This document shows, one piece after another, positions 1 to 6,113 of a DNA stretch of 6,635 bases. The notes under the pieces are model-generated. The model worked only from the letters and a program-made list of their open reading frames with translations, had not been told where the DNA came from and did not search any database. How positions within the stretch are numbered: the first letter of the stretch is position 1; each line of letters begins with the position of its first letter. The stretch is taken from assembly GCA_001873585.1 (NCBI GenBank), contig MNZL01000155.1, forward strand, positions 1 through 6,635, given 5' to 3'. A program made the translations under genes and the position numbers. Source of the stretch: Rhodobacterales bacterium CG2_30_65_12 (lineage in GTDB: Bacteria > Pseudomonadota > Alphaproteobacteria > Rhodobacterales > Rhodobacteraceae).

Positions 1-1093
1 ACACCGGCTTGTCGCGGCTCTGCATCCGCCCGAGCCGGCGCTGCACATGGCGCTCAACCGCGTTGAGGCGTGCGTCCATCACCCGCCCGAGCGTGTCGTC
101 GAGCCAACCGCGCAACAATCGGCGCGGTGGCAGCGCCGGGGCGGTATGGGCGACGTGGATCACCCGCACGTTGCCCCGGTCTTCGAAGCTGAACTCGGTG
201 GTGCCCTCGGCCTCGCGGTCGCGCAGGCCCGCGATCACCTGCATCCGCCCGAGCCGGCGCTGCACATGGCGCTCAACCGCGTTGAGGCGTGCGTCCATCA
301 CCCGCCCGAGCGTGTCGTCGAGCCAACCGCGCAACAATCGGCGCGGTGGCAGCGCCGGGGCGGTATGGGCGACGTGGATCACCCGCACGTTGCCCCGGTC
401 TTCGAAGCTGAACTCGGTGGTGCCCTCGGCCTCGCGGTCGCGCAGGCCCGCGATCACCTGCATCCGCAGCCGGACGTAGCGAAAGGCGCGCATCTCGTCG
501 ATGTGCAGAAGCGTTTCGCCCGCCGGGCGGGGCGGCAGCCAGGTAACAAGGCGGATCGTCCGGCGCTCGGCATCGGCGTAGTCGATCGACACCACCTCGG
601 CGTCGGGGTTTCTGTCGATCTGGCCGGGCGTGGGCACCAGCCCATACCAGAGCGCGCGCAGGCCGAGCCGGCTTCGCAGCCGCGCGCGGCTCCGGATGGG
701 CGACAACAGCGGCGCGAAGCGGTCGGACCAGCGCCCATAGAGCACGTTCCCCGTGCTGAGCACGGTAACGGCGTAGGCAAGGCCGGCCAGCGGGCTATTC
801 CCCCAGGCCCCGCGCGGATCGTAGAGGCTGCCGGGAAAAAGATGCCCGAGGCCGAGGTGCAGCACGGTGCCGGCCAGCACGATCTCGATCCAGTGGCGCT
901 GTTTCGGCAGATAGACCGTGATCGCCGGGATCGCGGCGAGCAGCGCCAGCATTACCAGAAGCTCGCTGCGCACCCCGTCCACCAGCGGCGGAAGGGTCTG
1001 GTTCGAGAGCGCGCCGACGGCGAGCAGCAAAAGCGTGGCGGTCGCCAGCCGGCGGCGATCGCGGTAGAGGTGGCGCTGGGTGGCTTTGAGCAT
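1..1093 (-). CDS. Membrane protein with C-terminal soluble (possibly SRPBCC-like) domain, partial, carrying an internal 73-residue duplication
   Basis: The minus-strand frame opens at ATG 1093-1091 and stays open past position 1, so the C-terminus is missing. A GGGAG ribosome-binding site lies 7 bases before the ATG. Residues 1-120 hold about four hydrophobic segments (roughly 16-33, 44-62, 69-86, 101-118), which suggests an inner-membrane anchor. From about residue 160 the protein is soluble: an acidic/basic mixed stretch with WLPPRPAGETLLHIDE, then EGTTEFSFEDRGNVRVIHV and a long amphipathic helix (WLDDTLGRVMDARLNAVERH). This strand-then-helix order resembles SRPBCC/polyketide-cyclase-type domains, but no diagnostic motif proves it. 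Residues 211-283 are repeated exactly as 284-356; after the second copy the frame continues MQSRDKPV. Without the duplication it would read as an ordinary domain of about 130 residues. It is divergent from lon. Existence of the gene is likely; its function is unknown. Confidence 0.72.
   Translation of the reverse strand, partial: MLKATQRHLYRDRRRLATATLLLLAVGALSNQTLPPLVDGVRSELLVMLALLAAIPAITVYLPKQRHWIEIVLAGTVLHLGLGHLFPGSLYDPRGAWGNSPLAGLAYAVTVLSTGNVLYGRWSDRFAPLLSPIRSRARLRSRLGLRALWYGLVPTPGQIDRNPDAEVVSIDYADAERRTIRLVTWLPPRPAGETLLHIDEMRAFRYVRLRMQVIAGLRDREAEGTTEFSFEDRGNVRVIHVAHTAPALPPRRLLRGWLDDTLGRVMDARLNAVERHVQRRLGRMQVIAGLRDREAEGTTEFSFEDRGNVRVIHVAHTAPALPPRRLLRGWLDDTLGRVMDARLNAVERHVQRRLGRMQSRDKPV
20..457. 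repeat. Perfect 219-bp tandem direct repeat, two copies, in frame
   Basis: Bases 20-238 and 239-457 are identical by eye at every position. A third fragment, ctgcatccgc, follows at 458-467 and then the sequence diverges. The same 10 bases begin each copy, so the duplication has 10-bp microhomology at its boundaries and its exact edges are ambiguous within 10 bp. The period is 219 = 3 x 73, so all frames are preserved and the minus-strand protein gains 73 residues. Complete identity implies a very recent event or an assembly error. Confidence 0.97.
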
Positions 1094-1150
1094 CGGTTTG
1101 CTCCCATGTTGCCAGCCCAGTTTGCGCCACCCGCCTGTCTGTAATTTGAC

Positions 1151-1169
1151 GCCGGAGAGACATTCCGGC
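1151..1169. repeat. Short perfect inverted repeat, possible operator
   Basis: Arms gccgga (1151-1156) and tccggc (1164-1169) are exact reverse complements around a 7-base centre. The dyad lies between and partly over the weak minus-strand promoter boxes of the membrane-protein gene, where a repressor could act. In DNA of this GC content a 6-bp dyad can occur by chance, so the regulatory reading is speculative. Confidence 0.25.
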
Positions 1170-1310
1170 AAACAAATACGGCAAGGTTAACGCGGCAATC
1201 GCGGCCACCGCGCGACGCGATCGCACTGCGCCTCCAAGGCTTGCGGGCGCGGCCCGCGCACGGCACAATAGCCTGAAAACGCGCGCCGGTCCGCTTCACC
1301 CCGGGCGTGG

Positions 1311-1339
1311 TTGAAACCGGGAACAACACTTCCCAAATT
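1311..1339 (+). promoter_or_regulatory. Candidate lon promoter, heat-shock (RpoH)-like
   Basis: TTGAAA (1311-1316) is followed after 15 bases by CCCAAATT (1332-1339). This resembles the sigma-32 pattern CTTGAAA ... CCCCATnT at its usual spacing. The same bases also fit a sigma-70 pair, TTGAAA with CAAATT after 17 bases. lon is a classical heat-shock gene in proteobacteria, which supports the reading. Transcription would begin near 1346, leaving a leader of about 70 bases. The match to the -10 consensus is imperfect. Confidence 0.42.
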
Positions 1340-1413
1340 CAGTTGGCGAACAGGAAGCGGGGCGCGCTGCCGACGGTCGGGGCCGATCCGCCTGCCGAAC
1401 ACAAGGAAAAAAC

Positions 1414-3819
1414 ATGACCGAGCAACAGACCACGACCCACCCGGTGCTGCCTCTGCGCGATATCGTGGTGTTCCCGCATATGATCGTGCCGCTCTTTGTT
1501 GGCCGGGAGAAGTCCGTCAGGGCGCTCGAAGAGGTGATGGGCGACGACCAGCAGATCCTGCTGGCGAGCCAGATCGACCCTTCGGTGGACGATCCCGAGG
1601 CCGAGGGCATCTATCGCGTTGGCGTGCTCGCCAACGTGCTGCAACTCCTCAAACTGCCTGACGGCACCGTGAAGGTGCTGGTCGAGGGCCAGGTCCGGGT
1701 GAAGATTGTCGACTTCCTCGACAACGACGCCTATTTCGAGGCCGAGGCCGAGCGGTTGAGCGAAACGATCACCGAAGAAGACGCCGCCACCGCGCTCACC
1801 CGCTCGGTGCACGAAGAGTTCGAGCGCTACGCCAAGATCAAGAAGAACATCCCCGAAGAGGCGCTTTCGGCGGTGTCGGAAACCACCGAAGCCGCCAAGC
1901 TGGCCGACCTCGTTGCCGGGCACCTCGGGGTGGACGTGGGCCAGAAGCAGGAGCTTTTGGAAACGCTGTCGATCGACGCGCGGCTGGAGAAGGTGTTTGG
2001 CCTGATGCAGGGCGAAATGTCGGTGCTTCAGGTCGAAAAAAAGATCAAGACCCGGGTCAAGAGCCAGATGGAGCGCACCCAGCGCGAATATTACCTGAAT
2101 GAGCAGATGAAGGCCATTCAGAAGGAGCTGGGCGAGGATGGCGAGGGCCAGAGCGAGGTGGCCGAGCTCGAAGCCCGCGTGGCCGCCACCAAGCTTTCGA
2201 AAGAGGCGCGCGAAAAGGCCGATGGCGAGATCAAGAAGCTCAAGAACATGAGCCCGATGAGTGCCGAGGCCACCGTGGTGCGCAATTACCTCGACTGGAT
2301 GCTGAGCATCCCGTGGGGGCATAAAAGCCGGGTGAAGAAAAACCTCACCAGCGCTCAGACCGTGCTCGACTCCGACCACTACGGGCTGGAAAAGGTCAAG
2401 GAACGCATCGTCGAATACCTCGCGGTGCAGCAGCGCTCGCGCAAACTCAAGGGTCCGATCCTCTGCCTCGTCGGCCCGCCGGGCGTGGGCAAGACCTCGC
2501 TTGGCAAATCGGTCGCGCGGGCAACCGGGCGCGAGTTTATCCGCATCAGCCTGGGCGGTGTGCGCGATGAGAGCGAAATTCGCGGCCACCGGCGGACCTA
2601 TATTGGCTCGATGCCGGGCAAGATCATCCAGGCGCTGAAAAAGGCGAAAACCACCAACCCGCTGATCCTGCTCGACGAGATCGACAAGATGGGCCACGAT
2701 TTTCGCGGCGACCCGGCGAGCGCGATGCTCGAAGTGCTCGATCCGGAGCAGAACAGCACGTTTGTGGACCATTACCTCGAGGTGGAATACGACCTGTCGA
2801 ACGTGATGTTCCTGACCACGGCCAACAGCTACAACATGCCCTCGCCTTTGCTCGACCGGATGGAGATCATCCCGCTGGCGGGCTATACCGAGGATGAGAA
2901 GCGCGAGATTGCCAAGCAGCACCTGATCGACAAGCAGGTGAAGGCGCATGGGCTGCGCAAGGGCGAGTTTGTGCTGACCGACGCGGCGCTGACCGATATG
3001 ATCCGCTATTATTCGCGTGAAGCCGGGGTGCGGAACCTTGAGCGCGACATTGCCAAATGCGCCCGCAAGGCGGTGACGAAAATCGTGCGCGGCGATGCCA
3101 GGTCGGTCGAGGTGACGCCGGAAAGCCTTGAAGAATTCCTTGGCGTGAGGAAGTTCCGTTACGGGCTGGCCGAGCAGGAAGACCAGATCGGCGTTGTCAC
3201 CGGGCTGGCCTGGACCAGCGTCGGCGGCGAACTTTTGTCGATCGAAGCACTGCGCCTGCCGGGCAAGGGCCGGATGAAAACCACCGGCAAGCTCGGCGAC
3301 GTGATGAAGGAGAGCATCGACGCGGCCAACTCCTTCGTGCGTTCGATTGCGCCCGAAATCGGGGTGAAGCCGCCCAAGTTCGAGAAGTGGGATATCCACG
3401 TGCACGTGCCGGAAGGGGCCACGCCCAAGGACGGGCCGAGCGCCGGCATCGCCATGGTCACGTCGATCGTGTCGGTGCTGACCCAGATCCCGGTGAAGAA
3501 AGACATCGCCATGACCGGCGAGGTTACCCTGCGCGGCCACGTGCTGCCGATCGGCGGCCTCAAGGAAAAGCTGCTTGCGGCGCTGCGCGGCGGCATCAAG
3601 ACGGTGCTGATCCCGGCGGAAAATGAGAAAGACCTCGCCGAGATTCCCGACAACGTGAAGCAAGGAATGCGGATCATCCCGGTGTCGCACGTCCGCGAGG
3701 TGCTGAAACTCGCGTTGGTGCGCACACCTGAACCAGTGGAATGGGACGAGGCAGCCGAAGAGGCAGCCACCGCCGCGATGAAGCCCGAAGGCGAGGCGCA
3801 GGGGCACCTCGCCCACTGA
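1414..3819 (+). CDS. lon: ATP-dependent endopeptidase Lon (LonA)
   Basis: Lon is a cytoplasmic homo-oligomeric AAA+ serine protease that unfolds and degrades damaged and regulatory proteins using ATP. The 801-residue product has full family length. The N-terminal substrate-binding domain spans about residues 10-200 (HPVLPLRDIVVFPHMIVPLFVGR near its start). A helical linker follows at about 200-300. The AAA+ module has Walker A GPPGVGKT (354-361, K360) and Walker B PLILLDEID (416-424, D421/E422). The C-terminal protease domain (about 595-775) has PKDGPSAG with nucleophile S676, and GGLKEK with catalytic K719. All key residues are present, so it should be active. The start ATG has AAGGAA (1403-1408) five bases upstream. 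The tail after about 770 is acidic and alanine-rich. A terminator follows the stop, then an HU-like gene, matching the common lon-hup order; clpX, often found upstream, is not in the window. Confidence 0.99.
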   Translation: MTEQQTTTHPVLPLRDIVVFPHMIVPLFVGREKSVRALEEVMGDDQQILLASQIDPSVDDPEAEGIYRVGVLANVLQLLKLPDGTVKVLVEGQVRVKIVDFLDNDAYFEAEAERLSETITEEDAATALTRSVHEEFERYAKIKKNIPEEALSAVSETTEAAKLADLVAGHLGVDVGQKQELLETLSIDARLEKVFGLMQGEMSVLQVEKKIKTRVKSQMERTQREYYLNEQMKAIQKELGEDGEGQSEVAELEARVAATKLSKEAREKADGEIKKLKNMSPMSAEATVVRNYLDWMLSIPWGHKSRVKKNLTSAQTVLDSDHYGLEKVKERIVEYLAVQQRSRKLKGPILCLVGPPGVGKTSLGKSVARATGREFIRISLGGVRDESEIRGHRRTYIGSMPGKIIQALKKAKTTNPLILLDEIDKMGHDFRGDPASAMLEVLDPEQNSTFVDHYLEVEYDLSNVMFLTTANSYNMPSPLLDRMEIIPLAGYTEDEKREIAKQHLIDKQVKAHGLRKGEFVLTDAALTDMIRYYSREAGVRNLERDIAKCARKAVTKIVRGDARSVEVTPESLEEFLGVRKFRYGLAEQEDQIGVVTGLAWTSVGGELLSIEALRLPGKGRMKTTGKLGDVMKESIDAANSFVRSIAPEIGVKPPKFEKWDIHVHVPEGATPKDGPSAGIAMVTSIVSVLTQIPVKKDIAMTGEVTLRGHVLPIGGLKEKLLAALRGGIKTVLIPAENEKDLAEIPDNVKQGMRIIPVSHVREVLKLALVRTPEPVEWDEAAEEAATAAMKPEGEAQGHLAH

Positions 3820-3846
3820 GACCAAGCCCGCACGGTATCCCTGCTC

Positions 3847-3880
3847 TGGCGCGCCCCTCACCGGGCGCGCCATTTCGTCT
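3847..3880 (+). terminator. Rho-independent terminator of lon
   Basis: TGGCGCGCCC (3847-3856) and GGGCGCGCCA (3863-3872) form a perfect 10-bp stem with a 6-base loop, followed by the T-rich tail tttcgtct. It starts 28 bases after the lon stop codon. The tail is interrupted by C and G, so termination may be incomplete, but the stem is very strong. Confidence 0.85.
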
Positions 3881-3959
3881 CTACGGTGGAACTGGATTTG
3901 TTAACCGGTCCACGCTATCGTTCGCCGCAGCGAAACAGTAACGCCAGAGAGGCAGTATC

Positions 3960-4361
3960 ATGGCCACCCGCAAGACGACCACCCGCAAGACGCCCTCCTC
4001 CGTGAGCAAACCGAAGGCCGCCGCAGCGACCAGCGCTGAAGTGGCCGCAGCGCCCAGTGCCGCAGGTGCCGAGGCGCCCGAGCAGACCGCCACGAACCTG
4101 CGCAAGAAAGAGCTGTTCGCCCGGGTCAAGGCGCGCGCCTCCGGCGTGAAGGGCACCGATGTGCGGGTGGTGCTCGACGCGGTGCTTGAAGAACTCGGTG
4201 CGCTGCTGGTCGAGGGCAACGGGCTCAACGCCCAGCCGCTCGGCACGCTCAAGGTGCAAAGGCATCGGGCCATCTCCGGGGCCGACGTGGTGGTGTGCAA
4301 ACTGCGCCGCAAAAAGCCCGCCAGCGGTGGCACAGACCCCCTTGCAGAGGCTGCGGAGTGA
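3960..4361 (+). CDS. HU-family DNA-binding protein, divergent, with basic/alanine-rich N-terminal extension
   Basis: The protein has 133 residues against about 90 for classical HU. Residues 1-45 are low-complexity, rich in Lys/Arg/Thr at the start and Ala/Pro later, and probably disordered. Residues 47-120 look like a reduced HU/IHF fold: LRKKELFARVKARASG and DVRVVLDAVLEELGALLVEG as the two dimerisation helices, then NAQPLGTLKVQRH as the first strands, and DVVVCKLRRKKP as the last strand and basic end. The long arm carrying the RNPxTG motif of typical HU is absent, since only about ten residues join the two strand regions. It probably binds DNA as a nucleoid protein, but may not bend it as HU does. 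The start ATG has AGAGAGG seven bases upstream. It lies after the lon terminator, so it probably has its own promoter, which I could not place confidently. The stop is 20 bases before a tRNA-Val gene. Confidence 0.85.
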   Translation: MATRKTTTRKTPSSVSKPKAAAATSAEVAAAPSAAGAEAPEQTATNLRKKELFARVKARASGVKGTDVRVVLDAVLEELGALLVEGNGLNAQPLGTLKVQRHRAISGADVVVCKLRRKKPASGGTDPLAEAAE

Positions 4362-4381
4362 CGCTAAACACCCCGGACATC

Positions 4382-4456
4382 GGGTGATTAGCTCAGTGGT
4401 AGAGCGCTTCGTTCACATCGAAGATGTCGGGGGTTCAAATCCCTCATCACCCACCA
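4382..4456 (+). tRNA. tRNA-Val (anticodon CAC)
   Basis: The full cloverleaf can be drawn by eye: acceptor GGGTGAT/ATCACCC, D arm GCTC/GAGC, anticodon stem CTTCG/CGAAG with loop TTCACAT, and T arm GGGGG/CCCTC with loop TTCAAAT (one G-T pair). The anticodon is CAC, reading valine codon GUG. Discriminator A is followed by an encoded CCA. It starts 20 bases after the HU-like stop codon with no promoter of its own in the gap, so it is probably transcribed from the HU promoter and cut out by RNase P. The D loop is one base shorter than in the neighbouring tRNA-Val. Confidence 0.96.
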
Positions 4457-4479
4457 TTGCCCCTTACCATCGTCCCTTC

Positions 4480-4502
4480 CGGCCCCCATGCCGGGCCGTT
4501 TT
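4480..4502 (+). terminator. Probable Rho-independent terminator after tRNA-Val(CAC)
   Basis: CGGCCC (4480-4485) pairs with GGGCCG (4493-4498) around a 7-base loop and is followed directly by TTTT. It lies 24 bases after the tRNA 3' end. The stem is short but all G-C, and the position is right for ending an HU-tRNA transcript. The T run is short, so confidence is moderate. Confidence 0.6.
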
Positions 4503-4534
4503 CCTGGGCCGGCTTGGACCAGGCCGGTCGGGGC

Positions 4535-4564
4535 TTGCACGGCAGGCGCCCGGGCGGGTATGAC
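4535..4564 (+). promoter_or_regulatory. Candidate promoter for tRNA-Val(TAC)
   Basis: TTGCAC (4535-4540) and TATGAC (4559-4564) are separated by 18 bases and lie just after the preceding terminator. The predicted start, near 4571, would leave only about six bases before the mature tRNA 5' end, which is short but possible. The -35 box is weak, so read-through from upstream remains an alternative. Confidence 0.38.
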
Positions 4565-4576
4565 CGCTCGGGTATC

Positions 4577-4652
<76 letters not shown>

Positions 4653-4679
4653 ACACCGCGCCGCTTGGTCGTATTGGTC

Positions 4680-5459
4680 TCAGCTCTTGGCCCGCGCCTC
4701 GCGCGGTAGCCGCCAGCGCAATTTCGACCAGTCGCGTGCGCCAAGGATCATCGACACGGTGGCGAAGCGATAGCCAGCCTCGATCAGCCCGTCGAGCGCC
4801 ACCGGCATCGCCTTGATCGTCGGGGCGTGAATGTCGTGGCTGAGGATGATCGCGCCCGGACGCGCGCCACCGAGGATGCGGTTGGCCACCACCTGCGCGC
4901 CGGGGCGGCGCCAGTCTTCCGGATCGACCGACCACAGGATCGTCGGCATCTCGCGTTGCTTGAGGATCATCGCTCGCTGGGCGCGGCTGAGCGCACCATA
5001 GGGCGGGCGCATGGTGACGGGCATGCGCTGCACCGCCTTGTAGACCGCCTCGGAGGTGCGATCGAGCTCGCGCAACACCGAAGCGCTGCCAAGCTGCGTG
5101 AGAAACGGGTGGCGCCAGGTGTGATTGCCAATCTCGTGGCCCTCGGCCACCATCCGCTTCACGATATCGGGGTAGCGCGCCACGTTGCGCCCGATCACGT
5201 AAAAGGTCGCGCGGATGCGCCGCGCCTTGAGGATATCGAGCAACTGCGGCGTGAGCACTGGGTGCGGGCCGTCATCGAAGGTCATCGCTACCAGTTTGGC
5301 TCGAGTCGGCGCAGCGGTGACGGTGATCAGCCGTTCGCTGGATATGTCGGTCGGAAGCGCGATCTTCGAGCTTGCCGCCTGTGCCATGGCTGGCATCAGA
5401 ACCGCGCTCGCACCGATCACGGCCCCCGATCCGAGGATCAGGTTTCGTCTCGTAAGCAC
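4680..5459 (-). CDS. Secreted NodB-type polysaccharide deacetylase with Tat-like signal peptide
   Basis: Carbohydrate esterase family 4 enzymes remove N- or O-acetyl groups from chitin-like, peptidoglycan or exopolysaccharide chains using a bound metal. With the GTG start at 5459 the product has 259 residues. Its N-terminus, LTRRNLILGSGAVIGASA followed by LMPAMAQA, is a twin-arginine-like signal peptide with likely cleavage near residue 28, so it acts outside the cytoplasm. All CE4 motifs are visible: TFDDG (60-64), HTWRH (113-117, metal histidines H113 and H117), RPPYG (151-155), DPEDW (179-183) and LSHD (206-209 region). The frame is open further upstream to an ATG at 5675, but that would bury the signal peptide and adds residues with no family character; an ATG at 5516 has no ribosome-binding site. 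A G-rich run (5470-5465) precedes the GTG at suitable spacing. The substrate cannot be told from sequence. Confidence 0.9.
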   Translation of the reverse strand: MLTRRNLILGSGAVIGASAVLMPAMAQAASSKIALPTDISSERLITVTAAPTRAKLVAMTFDDGPHPVLTPQLLDILKARRIRATFYVIGRNVARYPDIVKRMVAEGHEIGNHTWRHPFLTQLGSASVLRELDRTSEAVYKAVQRMPVTMRPPYGALSRAQRAMILKQREMPTILWSVDPEDWRRPGAQVVANRILGGARPGAIILSHDIHAPTIKAMPVALDGLIEAGYRFATVSMILGARDWSKLRWRLPREARAKS

Positions 5460-5477
5460 CCTTGCCCCCCAGGCTTT

Positions 5478-5510
5478 GGTGTAACACTGAAGCGTTGAGC
5501 AGTGTTCACC
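5478..5510. repeat. Dyad just upstream of the deacetylase start, possible operator or leader hairpin
   Basis: AACACTG (5483-5489) and CAGTGTT (5500-5506) are exact reverse complements around a 10-base centre. Allowing one bulged base (5482), the arms extend by GGTG (5478-5481) and CACC (5507-5510), giving 11 paired positions. The dyad lies 19-51 bases before the GTG start of the deacetylase. A weak minus-strand -10-like box (TATGCT, complement of 5513-5518) sits right beside it, so a protein bound here would cover the transcription start; alternatively the transcript could fold into a hairpin. Confidence 0.42.
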
Positions 5511-5802
5511 CAGCATAAAACCGCGCAAGGGGATGAGTAGAATTGGCGGTATCTCGCCCAGCGATGTTGCCTGATTCGCACGGTTTTTTCCCGCTTTGGG
5601 CGAGTGAAGTTGGAAATGGGCAAGAAACTTTACCTTTTGCGTCATAGCTGATCGGTGAACCACGCCGGCGGCCACGATCAGGCGCGGCTTGAGGCCGGCT
5701 CACCGCGCTGCGCCAGAAAAGCCGCCGCGTTCGGGCGCGGGGGCTCGGCCGAGAGCCGCACTGAGCGGAGCGAAAAATCGCATCTCTTCGGCGCGGAACC
5801 GC

Positions 5803-5831
5803 TTGACGCCCTGCGCCCGCGCTTCTAGAAC
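5803..5831 (+). promoter_or_regulatory. Promoter of the tRNA-Asp genes
   Basis: TTGACG (5803-5808) and TAGAAC (5826-5831) are spaced by exactly 17 bases, a good match to the vegetative sigma-70 type promoters seen before stable RNA genes in Rhodobacterales. Transcription would begin near 5838, about 30 bases before the first tRNA-Asp. The bases after the -10 box are GC-rich (gcagcc), the kind of discriminator associated with stringent control. Confidence 0.72.
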
Positions 5832-5868
5832 GCAGCCTCACGACGCCTCATGTGGGCATCGGCAGCGG

Positions 5869-5945
5869 GCGGTTGTAGCTCAGTTGGTTAGAGTACCGGC
5901 CTGTCACGCCGGGGGTCGCGGGTTCGAGTCCCGTCAACCGCGCCA
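5869..5945 (+). tRNA. tRNA-Asp (anticodon GTC), copy 1
   Basis: Cloverleaf: acceptor GCGGTTG/CAACCGC, D arm GCTC/GAGT (one G-T pair), anticodon stem CCGGC/GCCGG with loop CTGTCAC, T arm GCGGG/CCCGT with loop TTCGAGT, discriminator G and encoded CCA. Anticodon GTC reads both aspartate codons. It follows a strong promoter and is probably cotranscribed with copy 2, which starts 61 bases after it; no T-run terminator is visible in that spacer, although GCCCG/CGGGC (5954-5966) can form a small hairpin. Confidence 0.97.
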
Positions 5946-6006
5946 CCGCTGCCGCCCGGCCCGGGCAGGGCACAAAAACCGGACGGTCATTGTCCGAAAC
6001 ATCTGC

Positions 6007-6083
6007 GCGGTTGTAGCTCAGCTGGTTAGAGTACCGGCCTGTCACGCCGGGGGTCGCGGGTTCGAGCCCCGTCAACCGCGCCA
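6007..6083 (+). tRNA. tRNA-Asp (anticodon GTC), copy 2
   Basis: It has the same cloverleaf as copy 1, with loop CTGTCAC and anticodon GTC, discriminator G and encoded CCA. It differs from copy 1 at only two positions: T to C in the D loop and T to C at the last base of the T loop. Both lie outside stems, so it should be fully functional. The spacers on either side are not similar, so only the tRNA body is conserved between the copies. A small membrane-protein gene begins 30 bases after it. Confidence 0.97.
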
Positions 6084-6113
6084 TTCCTCATCCCAAGCCA
6101 ACGAGAAAATTTC

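Larger units (their letters stand above)
1094..1413. other. Divergent intergenic region between the membrane-protein gene and lon
   Basis: This 320-bp stretch separates two divergent starts, so it must hold promoters for both. Visible elements are a 6-bp perfect inverted repeat at 1151-1169 and a candidate lon promoter at 1311-1339. On the minus strand a weak promoter-like pair, TTGCCG (1171-1166) and CAAATT (1148-1143) with 17 bases between, could serve the membrane-protein gene; its first box overlaps the right arm of the inverted repeat. Open frames on the minus strand here (about 952-1402) have no good ribosome-binding site and overlap each other in different frames, so I do not call genes. 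Nothing else is recognised in 1200-1300, which is very GC-rich. Confidence 0.5.
5460..5868. other. Intergenic region between the deacetylase and the tRNA-Asp pair
   Basis: This 409-bp stretch serves as leader for the deacetylase (minus strand) and promoter region for the tRNA-Asp genes (plus strand). It holds a dyad at 5478-5510 and a strong promoter at 5803-5831, both listed separately. A second inverted pair, CTCGCCCA (5553-5560) and TGGGCGAG (5597-5604), is exact over 8 bp but has 36 bases between arms and flanks an A/T-rich patch that includes six T in a row (5584-5589). The minus-strand extension of the deacetylase frame (to 5675) and other short frames here lack coding character. Bases 5690-5800 are GC-rich with no recognised element. 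Confidence 0.5.

Noticed and set aside
20..467. CRISPR array or integrated satellite
   Set aside because: There are only two adjacent 219-bp copies with no spacers, and they continue an open reading frame.
9..1144. Plus-strand frames over the duplicated region (9-479 and 47-1144)
   Set aside because: They contain the 73-residue repeat only because 219 is divisible by three. The composition is Arg/Pro/His/Gln-rich without structure, and the minus-strand frame has a ribosome-binding site and membrane helices.
1339..3873. 844-codon open frame antisense to lon
   Set aside because: It lies wholly over a Lon gene with every catalytic motif in place, is His/Leu/Arg-rich with no recognisable domain, and is the usual open antisense frame of a GC-rich gene.
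5553..5604. 8-bp inverted repeat CTCGCCCA/TGGGCGAG as a terminator or operator
   Set aside because: The arms are 36 bases apart, the T run lies between the arms and not after the stem, and there is no gene upstream on the plus strand to terminate.
5848..6084. Minus-strand frame with two copies of LTGLEPATPGVTGRYSNQL
   Set aside because: This is the antisense of the two tRNA-Asp genes, a well-known source of false repeat-protein annotations.
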